Source of the DNA: Flavobacteriales bacterium UBA7612
GTDB lineage: Bacteria; Bacteroidota; Bacteroidia; Flavobacteriales; Weeksellaceae
Assembly: GCA_002484335.1 (NCBI GenBank)
Contig: DLJQ01000025.1
Span: 1-64,000, forward strand
Direction: 5' to 3'
Length of the DNA stretch: 64,000 nucleotides
The first letter of the stretch is position 1. Each line of letters begins with the position of its first letter. The translations under genes and the position numbers were made by a program. Below the pieces are notes generated by a model that ran no database searches, had not been told where the DNA came from, and was given only the letters and a program-made list of their open reading frames with translations. Shown here piece by piece: positions 1-7,112 of the stretch.

Positions 1-93
1 TTATTTAATACAACAAAGCAAGAGAAGCTCTTTAATTATTTATGTTTAGAAGAAAACAACTATTATCCTTTTATATTAAAATTGTGGAGATAA
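1..93 (+). CDS. 3' end of an unidentified upstream gene (partial)
   Basis: An open frame enters from the left edge and stops with TAA at 91-93. It encodes about 30 residues, ending in FILKLWR. The composition looks like a real C-terminus, but nothing identifies the family. A different frame, from about 89 to a TAG at 128-130, also reads like protein (ending EKYIKP). A frameshift near 80-90 could therefore have split one original 3' end. The stretch is too short to decide. Confidence 0.35.
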   Translation, partial: LFNTTKQEKLFNYLCLEENNYYPFILKLWR

Positions 94-133
94 TATTGAT
101 GAAAAAATTGAAAAATATATCAAACCTTAGTAA

Positions 134-556
134 ATGAAATTTAAATTATCCAAAACTCAACAGTATTTTTTAGGAATATTAATTATGGTAGTAATAGGTT
201 CAGTTTTACTTCTAAATCAAAAAAGAAAATTTTCAAAACTTATGGTTAGTTCCAAATATACCATAGGAACGATTTTTGATTTTAAAAAAAATCCAAGAAG
301 GGATGATCAATTTCTATATTCTTTTAAAATTAATAATATAGAATACAAAAGCGAAATAGCATTCAATAAATCTAATAATCTTTTTGTGGGTAAACGATAT
401 TTTGTGGTATTTGAAAATGGTAATCCAGAAAACTCAATGTTAATACCATTCTTATTTGTACCTGACAGTATAACAAAATTACCAGCAGAAGGTTGGCGAG
501 AACCTCCGATTTCTATAGATAAAAATGAAATTAAAAATTTTTTAGAAAATTATTAA
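134..556 (+). CDS. Small single-pass membrane protein of unknown function
   Basis: This encodes 140 residues. A short basic N-terminus is followed by one hydrophobic segment (about residues 12-27), then a soluble domain of about 100 residues on the far side of the membrane. The domain alternates short hydrophobic and polar stretches, as in a small beta-rich fold, and loosely recalls DUF3592-like proteins (FKINNIEY, VGKRYFVVFENGNP). I do not recognise a family with confidence. The ATG at 134 has a stop just upstream and suits the membrane segment. No operon partner is evident: about 230 bases separate it from the next gene. Confidence 0.6.
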   Translation: MKFKLSKTQQYFLGILIMVVIGSVLLLNQKRKFSKLMVSSKYTIGTIFDFKKNPRRDDQFLYSFKINNIEYKSEIAFNKSNNLFVGKRYFVVFENGNPENSMLIPFLFVPDSITKLPAEGWREPPISIDKNEIKNFLENY

Positions 557-578
557 TTAAAATCTAAAATTCACAATA

Positions 579-610
579 AAACAAATGGCAAATGTTTGTT
601 TAGATTTTGT
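579..610 (+). terminator. Weak possible terminator
   Basis: AAACAAA at 579-585 can pair with TTTGTTT at 595-601. AGATTTTGTTTTTT follows. The stem is AT-only apart from one G-C pair, so this is a weak call. It sits 22 bases after the stop of the preceding small membrane protein. Confidence 0.3.
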
Positions 611-785
611 TTTTTATCAAAAAGTTTTTCAGTTATTAGTTTTTAATAAATAAATGTATTACGTAAAACTTATAATTCACAACTCACAACTTCTAGTTTC
701 TAATTTCAAACTTCGTAATTCGCAATAGGGATTGGCCAACTAAAAATTATTTTTATATTTATTTAAAATTAATTTAGTTAATAAG

Positions 786-1727
786 ATGTTTAAAAACTTT
801 CTTTTATATTTTACTTTTTTCGTTTCTATTGTTATTTCTGCTCAGGAGATTCATACAAATGAATATAAAACCAATATTAGTTTAAGTGATTTTCATTTGA
901 ATGGAAAAGTAAAGAATATACTTACAACAGCGAAAAACATTAATGGTGAATATGCGACTTTGCCTTTTTATGAGAATGAATTATATAATCAATTTTCATT
1001 AGAATTTAATCGATATGGTTTGTTAGATAAGCAGACAAATTATTTAGATTATAGAGGTCGATTAGGTGTTTATAGTTTTGTAGATTATGTGTACAAGGAT
1101 ACGAAATTATTAGTTGGTGAGAAGAAAACTATTATAAATAATGATGAAGATCCGAAACGTATTGCTTCTGATAAAAAATATATTTACGCGAATAATAATT
1201 TAGTTGGTTTGGTTGAAGTTTTGAAGAATAAATCTTTTTCGATAACGAATTATGAAACTAATTTTGAATATTCTAATCAACTGAATAAAATTGTGACTAA
1301 GATTGAAGGTAAAATAATTTCTGAAAATAATCTTACCTACAATAAAAGTGGATTATTGGTTTTAAATGAATTGACATCTTTTGACGGAAGAAAGGGAAAT
1401 AAAACTTTTTTTATTTATGAAAATAATGAACCTATTTTTCAACAAAAAATAGGTGGAAATATAAATACAGTTACTTTTTTTGATAAAAAATCATTGTCTA
1501 AAATTCAATCTTTTGATTCGAATAAAGATTTGGTATATGAAGCTAGTTTTAACTCAAGAAACGAAATAGAATCAATCAAGAAGCAATATTTCAAGAATGG
1601 AAAATCTTTTTTGTTTGATTACGAAATAAAGTACAGTTATGACAAATTTGATAATTGGATTTTAGCTGATGTTTATGAAGGTTCAAAATTGAAATATACT
1701 ATAAATAGAGAAATAAACTATTACTAG
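786..1727 (+). CDS. Secreted protein with YD/RHS-like strand repeats
   Basis: This encodes 313 residues with a clear signal peptide (hydrophobic residues 4-18, cleavage near SAQ). The mature part is a series of short strands with recurrent Tyr, Asn and Gly, including NRYGLLDKQ, NKSGLLV, and a C-terminal YDKFDNW followed by a final REINYY. This pattern is common in secreted Bacteroidota proteins related to YD/RHS repeats, which form beta-sheet shells. No toxin domain or adhesin motif is present, and the function is unknown. The gene appears to be monocistronic. Confidence 0.6.
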   Translation: MFKNFLLYFTFFVSIVISAQEIHTNEYKTNISLSDFHLNGKVKNILTTAKNINGEYATLPFYENELYNQFSLEFNRYGLLDKQTNYLDYRGRLGVYSFVDYVYKDTKLLVGEKKTIINNDEDPKRIASDKKYIYANNNLVGLVEVLKNKSFSITNYETNFEYSNQLNKIVTKIEGKIISENNLTYNKSGLLVLNELTSFDGRKGNKTFFIYENNEPIFQQKIGGNINTVTFFDKKSLSKIQSFDSNKDLVYEASFNSRNEIESIKKQYFKNGKSFLFDYEIKYSYDKFDNWILADVYEGSKLKYTINREINYY

Positions 1728-1783
1728 AAATTAAACATTGAATAGTTTTTTAAGATAGCTTCATTTCTTTGTAAAAAGCTTTG

Positions 1784-1791
1784 TAATTTTG
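1784..1791 (+). promoter_or_regulatory. -7 promoter element (TAATTTTG) for the HMG-CoA reductase operon
   Basis: TAATTTTG matches the Bacteroidota -7 consensus TAnnTTTG and lies 24 bases before the ATG. I see no convincing -33 TTTG at the expected distance. Confidence 0.45.
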
Positions 1792-1815
1792 TATACATAA
1801 AAATATACAACCAGA

Positions 1816-3165
1816 ATGAAGCATCAAGCAGTAGAAGGTTTTTCTAAACTATCAAAAGAAGGTAAAATAGAATGGGTAGTGAATGAATATTTGAATGGCG
1901 ATGAAAAAGCTATTGATATATTTAAACAGTATTGGAATGATGACGCTGATTTGCAAAAGTTGCATGATGAGTTTTCTGAGAATACGATTTCTAATTTTTA
2001 TATGCCTTTTGGTTTGGCTCCAAACTTTTTAATTAATGATGAGTTGTATACAATACCAATGGCTGTAGAAGAATCTTCTGTAGTTGCTGCGGCTTCTAAG
2101 GCTGCAAAATTTTGGTTGACTCGAGGTGGTTTTAAAACCACAGTTCTTTCTACAACAAAACTAGGTCATGTACATTTTATGTTTGAAGGAGATTTTGAGC
2201 AATTAAAAAATGCATTTGAAAAGAAAATAAAAAATCAATTGATTGAAGATACAAATGATATTACCAAAAATATGCGTTCACGCAATGGAGGTATTTTGAA
2301 TCTTGAATTAATTGATAAAACTTCAGATTTAGATAATTATTATCAGATTAAAGGTTCTTTTGAAACTGTAGATTCAATGGGAGCTAATTTTATTAACTCG
2401 TGTTTAGAACAGTTTGCAAAAACACTGAAAAACGAAATAGAGTTAGATAATAATTTTACGCAAGAAGATAAAAATTCATTGCAAATAGTAATGTGTATTT
2501 TATCTAATTATACTCCAGATTGTATTGTACGCGCAGAAGTTTCTTGTCCAGTTGAACAATTAGCTGATGGGAATGTTTCTGCAGAAGAATTTGTAGAAAA
2601 ATTCTCTAGAGCTGTGCGTATTGCTGAAATAGAACCTTATCGTGCTACTACACATAATAAAGGAATTATGAATGGGATTGATTCTGTTGTTATAGCAACT
2701 GGGAACGATTTTAGAGCTGTAGAAGCTTGTGCTCATACTTACGCAACAAAAGATGGTTCTTATTCATCCCTTACACATTGTGAAGTAAAAGATGGTATAT
2801 TTCGTTTTTGGATAGATTTACCAACTGCACTTGGAACAATTGGTGGATTAACAGCATTACATCCTTTAGTAAAGTTAGCTTTAGCCATTTTAGGAAAACC
2901 TAGTGCAAAAGAATTAATGGGATTTGTTGCTGTTGCAGGTTTAGCCCAAAACTTTGCAGCATTAAGCTCTTTGGTTACAACAGGAATACAGAAAGGACAT
3001 ATGAAAATGCACTTAATGAATATCCTGAATCAGTTAGAAGCTACAGAAGAAGAAAAACAATACTTTACAACTTTTTTTAAGGATAAAACAGTTACACACC
3101 ATAATGTGATAGAAGAGTTTTGTCGTCATAGAGGAGTAGAATCTGTAGAAGAATTAAAAAAATAA
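1816..3165 (+). CDS. mvaA: Hydroxymethylglutaryl-CoA reductase, class II
   Basis: This enzyme reduces HMG-CoA to mevalonate, the committed step of the mevalonate route to isoprenoids. It is 449 residues, normal for class II (soluble, no sterol-sensing domain). Motifs include PMAVEESSVVAAAS with the catalytic Glu at 85 or 86, NKGIMNG with Lys282, TGNDFRAVEA with Asp298, and GHMKMH with His395. These correspond to the Glu-Lys-Asp-His set known from the Pseudomonas mevalonii enzyme. Its presence suggests that this organism makes isoprenoids through mevalonate. The next gene starts directly at its stop codon, so the two are co-transcribed. Confidence 0.93.
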   Translation: MKHQAVEGFSKLSKEGKIEWVVNEYLNGDEKAIDIFKQYWNDDADLQKLHDEFSENTISNFYMPFGLAPNFLINDELYTIPMAVEESSVVAAASKAAKFWLTRGGFKTTVLSTTKLGHVHFMFEGDFEQLKNAFEKKIKNQLIEDTNDITKNMRSRNGGILNLELIDKTSDLDNYYQIKGSFETVDSMGANFINSCLEQFAKTLKNEIELDNNFTQEDKNSLQIVMCILSNYTPDCIVRAEVSCPVEQLADGNVSAEEFVEKFSRAVRIAEIEPYRATTHNKGIMNGIDSVVIATGNDFRAVEACAHTYATKDGSYSSLTHCEVKDGIFRFWIDLPTALGTIGGLTALHPLVKLALAILGKPSAKELMGFVAVAGLAQNFAALSSLVTTGIQKGHMKMHLMNILNQLEATEEEKQYFTTFFKDKTVTHHNVIEEFCRHRGVESVEELKK

Positions 3166-3657
3166 TTGGTGGATTTAGAAGAATATTTTCAAAAAGCAAA
3201 ACAAAAGCAGAAAGAGCATCAAGCATTTTTGAAGAAACTTAAAAAGAAACCTCCAAAAAATCTTGACCAAAAGATGGAGGAAATTCATGAAGATGTTTTT
3301 GATCGTATTGATTGTCTTTCTTGTGCGAATTGTTGTAAAACAACAGGTCCTTTGTTTACAAATAAAGATATAGAAAGGTTAGCACATGTTTTTCGTTTGA
3401 AACCAAGTCAGTTTATAGAAAAATACCTAAGAATTGATGAAGACAATGATTATGTTTTGCAACAAGTACCTTGTCCTTTTTTAGACACAGATAACTATTG
3501 TTTGGTTTATGAAGATAGACCAAAGGCTTGTAGAGAATATCCTCATACAGATCGTAAGAAGTTTTATCAGATTAATGATTTAACGTTAAAGAATACGCTT
3601 ATTTGTCCTGCAACTTATGAAGTTGTAGAACAGATGCAACAAGAATTAAAAATATAA
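3166..3657 (+). CDS. YkgJ-family cysteine-cluster protein
   Basis: This encodes about 163 residues of the YkgJ/UPF0153 family. After a lysine-rich helix (residues 10-40) comes CLSCANCCKTTGP, then CPFLDTDNYCLVYEDRP and KACREYPH, with a last Cys in ICPATYE. The spacing of eight or so cysteines is typical of a metal or Fe-S binding module whose chemistry is not well established. No ATG fits. TTG at 3166 lies flush against the upstream TAA, and GTG at 3169 is an alternative, so the gene is translationally coupled to the HMG-CoA reductase gene. Confidence 0.85.
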   Translation: MVDLEEYFQKAKQKQKEHQAFLKKLKKKPPKNLDQKMEEIHEDVFDRIDCLSCANCCKTTGPLFTNKDIERLAHVFRLKPSQFIEKYLRIDEDNDYVLQQVPCPFLDTDNYCLVYEDRPKACREYPHTDRKKFYQINDLTLKNTLICPATYEVVEQMQQELKI

Positions 3658-3662
3658 TCACA

Positions 3663-3953
3663 ATGGATATCATATTAAAAATTATAGCATTTGTAATGTT
3701 GATTTTTCCTACAATTTATCAGGCAATTGCTGGTTTTAGAACAAAAGACCAAGCAGTTGTAAAAAAAATAGGTTGGCAAAGTGTTATTATGCAAATCATA
3801 GGAACGTTATTGGCTTATTTTATTTTTATAAAAATTGGTCAGGATAAGCAAATTGCTATTTATGTAGGTTTTATGTTTTTTATGTCTTTAGCTATTCTGG
3901 TTTTTATACAGAATATATTGATTTACTTAAAAAATAATAACGATAAATTTTAA
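3663..3953 (+). CDS. Small integral membrane protein
   Basis: This encodes 96 residues with three hydrophobic segments (about 4-22, 40-58 and 65-87) and basic loops. No motif identifies it. It starts five bases after the YkgJ-type gene, so it is probably the last cistron of that operon. The function is unknown. A structured repeat follows 12 bases after its stop. Confidence 0.65.
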   Translation: MDIILKIIAFVMLIFPTIYQAIAGFRTKDQAVVKKIGWQSVIMQIIGTLLAYFIFIKIGQDKQIAIYVGFMFFMSLAILVFIQNILIYLKNNNDKF

Positions 3954-3965
3954 TTGATTGCTTTT

Positions 3966-4070
3966 GCGACAAGGATTGTAATGGCATCCTTTTACAAATG
4001 GATTCTTATAAAAAGTATTTGTTTCCATTTGTAAAAGATATAATGGAGAGCCTGGCTGTCGCCCAATAAA
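3966..4070 (+). repeat. Structured dispersed repeat, copy A
   Basis: This is one of four related elements in the window. The outer stem pairs GCGAC (3966-3970) with GTCGC (4058-4062). The inner perfect 13-bp stem pairs TTTTACAAATGGA (3990-4002) with TCCATTTGTAAAA (4024-4036). Shared family sequence includes GGATTGTA near the left end, a CATCCTTTT block before the inner stem, an AGCC block after it, and GCCCAATAAA at the right end. The copy lies between convergent genes. Confidence 0.75.
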
Positions 4071-4073
4071 AAA

Positions 4074-4550
4074 TTAGGCTAATAGATTGACATATTGTTC
4101 AGCTTTCTCTATTATTTTTTCTTTTACTTCATCGTAATTAGCATCGAAAAAGCTTCTTAATCTGAAACGAGATTTTTTAGTTTGTATCGTTAGAATCTGA
4201 GTTTTATTTAATCGAAGTATATCTTCTTCTTCATATAAATAATAAATTGCACGATACGGAATTTCGTCTTTTTTGAAGATTGTTCTTATTTCAAATGTTT
4301 CATCTTTTAATTTGAATAATGTAAGATTAAAAGTGAGATCGTATAAAATAAAAAAAGAACCAAGAAGGGAAATCATGAAAATTCCTAATCTTAGAAATGG
4401 TTCTTTGATAAATAAATTTCCTCCAAACCAAAAAGTTTTGACAAAAGCGAAGTTAATCATCATAAATATTAAAAATATTATGATGGGAATTGAAAATTGC
4501 CAACTTAACTTAGATTTTACCATTATTATCTTATTTTCACTAATATACAT
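4074..4550 (-). CDS. Two-helix membrane protein with a PH-like C-terminal domain
   Basis: This encodes 158 residues with two membrane segments (about 17-37 and 53-73). A soluble part (about 80-155) follows, with alternating strands and a final amphipathic helix. The arrangement resembles small bacterial PH-like domain membrane proteins (YcxB/YdbT type), for example EIRTIFKKDEIPYRAIYYL. That resemblance is structural inference only. Met10 is an alternative start. The gene is separated from its upstream neighbour by a good terminator, so it probably has its own promoter. Confidence 0.6.
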   Translation of the reverse strand: MYISENKIIMVKSKLSWQFSIPIIIFLIFMMINFAFVKTFWFGGNLFIKEPFLRLGIFMISLLGSFFILYDLTFNLTLFKLKDETFEIRTIFKKDEIPYRAIYYLYEEEDILRLNKTQILTIQTKKSRFRLRSFFDANYDEVKEKIIEKAEQYVNLLA

Positions 4551-4597
4551 TATTTTTAAAATATTTTTTTAGAAAAATTTAAAAAATTATAAGAAAA

Positions 4598-4622
4598 AAA
4601 ACCTCAGATTAACTGAGGTTTT
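4598..4622 (-). terminator. Rho-independent terminator
   Basis: AAAACCTCAG (4598-4607) pairs perfectly with CTGAGGTTTT (4613-4622) over a 5-base loop. Read on the minus strand, a run of eight T follows. It terminates the ECF sigma operon whose last gene ends at 4678. Confidence 0.85.
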
Positions 4623-4677
4623 GATCTATAAAAATGTAATAAATATTTAGTTTTTTAAACTATTTTGAGGATATTAA

Positions 4678-5733
4678 CTATATTCCAATATTTATGCCAA
4701 ATTGAAGCATTTTTCTATTGTCAAAAGTTTTTTCTTTAAAATAGTTGTTAAAGTCTTTTCTCACAAAGACATTAATTAATCCTAAACCAACAGTTATTTC
4801 GGCTCCATAAATGAAATTGTTGACGTTATAATTTCCTTTTTCTCTGCTACGTATACCTTTTCCTTTTACAATATTATTCGAAGAAAGTAAAGCCCCTCCA
4901 TATGCATAAGCAGCAATATAGTGTTTAGATTTTGGTCTGTATGCAAAGTTTTCAGTAACCTGTTTTATTTTAGAAAAATTGAATTTGAATCCTATAGGAG
5001 CTAAAATATAAGCTGATCTTAATTTTGATTTATCTAGTGCTTTATCACTTTTCACTAAACCAACATTTCCATCTTCATCACGATTAAACATCATGCTATC
5101 ATCTAATCGATAAGTTCTCCAAGAAAATAATCCTCCAACTAAAAAATTAACGGGACTAGTAATAGATAATTGACGTTCATACATTAATCCAAATGTAAGG
5201 TTACTCGAAAATTTTTCATGTTTATTTAATTCCTCATTTTTTCGTCCTGTAAAAGCCATATATCCAAAAGATCCGTATCCATTTATTTGGTTGATTATTT
5301 TGTATCTTTTTCTAATGTCTTCATCTGTGCTAGTTTCAATCGGATCTTCATCATTCATGATAGAAAATGCAACTTGTTGTTTTATGATATCATCTAAATT
5401 GAAATTAATTTCTTTAATTCTATCATTGATTACAGTAGAATATACTTTTGCTAATGTTTCTTTTTTTGCATTAGCTTCATTTATGGTAAGTTTATCTTGT
5501 TTTAAATCTTCATCAACTTCATCAATCTTTTTTTCCATAGCAGTTTTCTCTTCTTTTACAATTTGTCTGATGATAAGTGTAAATTCAGTAATTCTGTCTT
5601 GTACAATAGGACTTATTTTGTCACTATTCTTATCATTCAAATCAAATTTGAATTTTTGAGAATAGGCTAAGTTTGAAATAAGAAAACAAAAGAATATAAG
5701 TGTAATGTTAGTGTATTGATTAATTATTTTCAT
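4678..5733 (-). CDS. Secreted outer-membrane beta-barrel-like protein of an ECF locus
   Basis: This encodes 351 residues with a signal peptide (hydrophobic residues 9-22, cleavage near AYS). A charged helical stretch at about 40-115 is rich in Lys, Glu and Asp, which suggests a periplasmic coiled coil. From about residue 145 onward the sequence is alternating amphipathic strands with aromatic girdle residues (YGSFGYMAF, LTFGLMYERQL, FGINIGI), and it ends on the aromatic/hydrophobic strand typical of barrels. It follows the anti-sigma-like gene by 19 bases and is the last gene of the sigma operon. It may be the outer-membrane sensor or an effector of that system. Confidence 0.65.
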   Translation of the reverse strand: MKIINQYTNITLIFFCFLISNLAYSQKFKFDLNDKNSDKISPIVQDRITEFTLIIRQIVKEEKTAMEKKIDEVDEDLKQDKLTINEANAKKETLAKVYSTVINDRIKEINFNLDDIIKQQVAFSIMNDEDPIETSTDEDIRKRYKIINQINGYGSFGYMAFTGRKNEELNKHEKFSSNLTFGLMYERQLSITSPVNFLVGGLFSWRTYRLDDSMMFNRDEDGNVGLVKSDKALDKSKLRSAYILAPIGFKFNFSKIKQVTENFAYRPKSKHYIAAYAYGGALLSSNNIVKGKGIRSREKGNYNVNNFIYGAEITVGLGLINVFVRKDFNNYFKEKTFDNRKMLQFGINIGI

Positions 5734-5752
5734 AGTAGTATTATACAGGATA

Positions 5753-6373
5753 TTATTTTTTTACATCAATAGATACAACTCTTGACTTGTTTGACTCTTT
5801 TATATTTTCTTTATTTTCTATAGAATATAATAGCATATCAGGATCGACATAATTATTTTCTTTTTTAGTTTTTTTTATTGAATCTAATTTATTTGCTGCA
5901 ACAAGATTTTTCTTTTGTTCAATAATAGCTTTTAATTCACTTTTGTTATTGACTGCAGAATCTTTTTTTTCTTTTGTTTTAGCTAATTCATTATTTGTAT
6001 TCTTTTTTTCAATTTCAATAGTAGAAATACTTTCTACGTTATTTTTTTCATTAGTAGCTAATGTATTATTTGTAGAGTAATTAGTATGATGATCTAAATT
6101 CTGCTTTGCAGTATCAATATTTACCTCATTTTTAACGAAATCTGTATTAGGAATGTTCTGCTCCTTTTTATTCGTAAATAAATAAATAGTTGTAGATAAT
6201 GTAAAAATAAAAAATACTGCAGCAGATAACCACCATTTGTAATTAGAGTTTTTTGTGGTTGGAATTACATCCATTCTTGCTTGTATTCTATTCCAGCTAT
6301 CATGGGAAGGATTAAGTTCTCTTTGGTTTAATTCTTCTTTGATATATCTTGATATATTATCCTTCTTTTTCAT
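5753..6373 (-). CDS. Anti-sigma-factor-like single-pass membrane protein
   Basis: This encodes 206 residues from the Met at 6373, which gives a normal N-terminus (MKKKDNISRYIKEEL). A longer version starting at 6400 would overlap the sigma gene further. The cytoplasmic segment (1-50) carries the motif IKEEL-x-Q...DSWNRI, which is shared with the N-terminus of the fused protein at 27138. A membrane helix follows at about 55-75, then a low-complexity Lys/Asn/Glu-rich periplasmic tail to the end. It overlaps the sigma gene by 17 bases, the usual arrangement of a sigma/anti-sigma pair. The role is inferred; no ZAS zinc motif is present. Confidence 0.6.
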   Translation of the reverse strand: MKKKDNISRYIKEELNQRELNPSHDSWNRIQARMDVIPTTKNSNYKWWLSAAVFFIFTLSTTIYLFTNKKEQNIPNTDFVKNEVNIDTAKQNLDHHTNYSTNNTLATNEKNNVESISTIEIEKKNTNNELAKTKEKKDSAVNNKSELKAIIEQKKNLVAANKLDSIKKTKKENNYVDPDMLLYSIENKENIKESNKSRVVSIDVKK

Positions 6374-6929
6374 TTCTCTTTTTCTTTTGTAATAATACAA
6401 TCTCTTTTAATTTCGCTTTTGCTCTAAATAATTGTGTTTTGCTTGTAGATAAAGATATATTCAGCATTTCTGAGATTTCTTGGTGCGAATAATCTTCTAA
6501 AACATATAGATTAAAAACTAATCGATATGGTTCTGCTAACTGATCTAATACTTCTTGTACATTAAAATTTAATTCTTCATTTTCATCATCTTCATCAAAA
6601 TCATCATTAAAACCTCTAACATCATCAACATAAATAAGAGTTTTGTTTGCACGTAAAAAAGTCAAACATTCATTAACCATAATTCGTCTAACCCAACCTT
6701 CAAAACTTCCTTTATTTTGAAATTTTTGAATATGATGATATACTTTGCAAAAACCATTTATCATACAATCTTCTGCAAAATGTATATCTTTTATATAGCT
6801 TCTGCATATACTTAACATTTTTTTAGAAAAAAGATCATAAAGTTCTTTTTGAGCTATAGAGTCATTTTTTTTTAACCGATCGATTAAAATCTCCTCTTTA
6901 CTTTTCTTGGTTAATACAAATAGTTTCAC
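6357..6929 (-). CDS. ECF-type RNA polymerase sigma factor
   Basis: This encodes 190 residues. Region 2 spans about 15-95 (LYDLFSKKMLSICRSYI, DCMINGFCKVYHHI, then GSFEGWVRRIMVN). An acidic linker follows, then region 4 at about 125-180 with the helix-turn-helix YSHQEISEMLNISLSTSKTQLFRAKAKL. It directs RNA polymerase to a small extracytoplasmic-function regulon. It heads an operon with the overlapping anti-sigma-like gene and the barrel-like gene. An ECF-type promoter 19-50 bases upstream suggests autoregulation. Confidence 0.92.
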   Translation of the reverse strand: MKLFVLTKKSKEEILIDRLKKNDSIAQKELYDLFSKKMLSICRSYIKDIHFAEDCMINGFCKVYHHIQKFQNKGSFEGWVRRIMVNECLTFLRANKTLIYVDDVRGFNDDFDEDDENEELNFNVQEVLDQLAEPYRLVFNLYVLEDYSHQEISEMLNISLSTSKTQLFRAKAKLKEIVLLQKKKRNEKEG

Positions 6930-6954
6930 GTGTGTTAATTGAGTTGTTACATAG

Positions 6955-6982
6955 TAGACTCAATTTATAAAAAAAAGTTACA
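6955..6982 (-). promoter_or_regulatory. Candidate ECF-type autoregulatory promoter
   Basis: On the minus strand, TGTAAC (6982-6977) is followed by a T-rich spacer and then GTCTA (6959-6955). Transcription would start near 6948, about 20 bases before the sigma ATG. The AAC/TCT spacing nearly matches that upstream of the second ECF locus at 26083-26109. A 7-bp inverted repeat (ATTGAGT 6938-6944, ACTCAAT 6958-6964) overlaps the downstream half. Confidence 0.5.
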
Positions 6983-7074
6983 CTAAAATGTAAATTAATT
7001 TTTTGATTAATAATAAATTGATTGATAAAATCAAATTTATTGTTCTAATGCTAAGTCTACCTTAATGATTTTTG

Positions 7075-7082
7075 TAATTTTG
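7075..7082 (+). promoter_or_regulatory. -7 promoter element (TAATTTTG) for M1 peptidase-coaX
   Basis: TAATTTTG fits TAnnTTTG and lies 30 bases before the peptidase ATG. No clear -33 element was found. Confidence 0.45.
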
Positions 7083-7112
7083 ATAAATTAAGTAAAAACG
7101 AAATTAGTTGGA

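Noticed and set aside
4273..4572. 99-codon plus-strand frame
   Set aside because: It lies antisense to the two-helix membrane protein; hydrophobic stretches mirror that gene.
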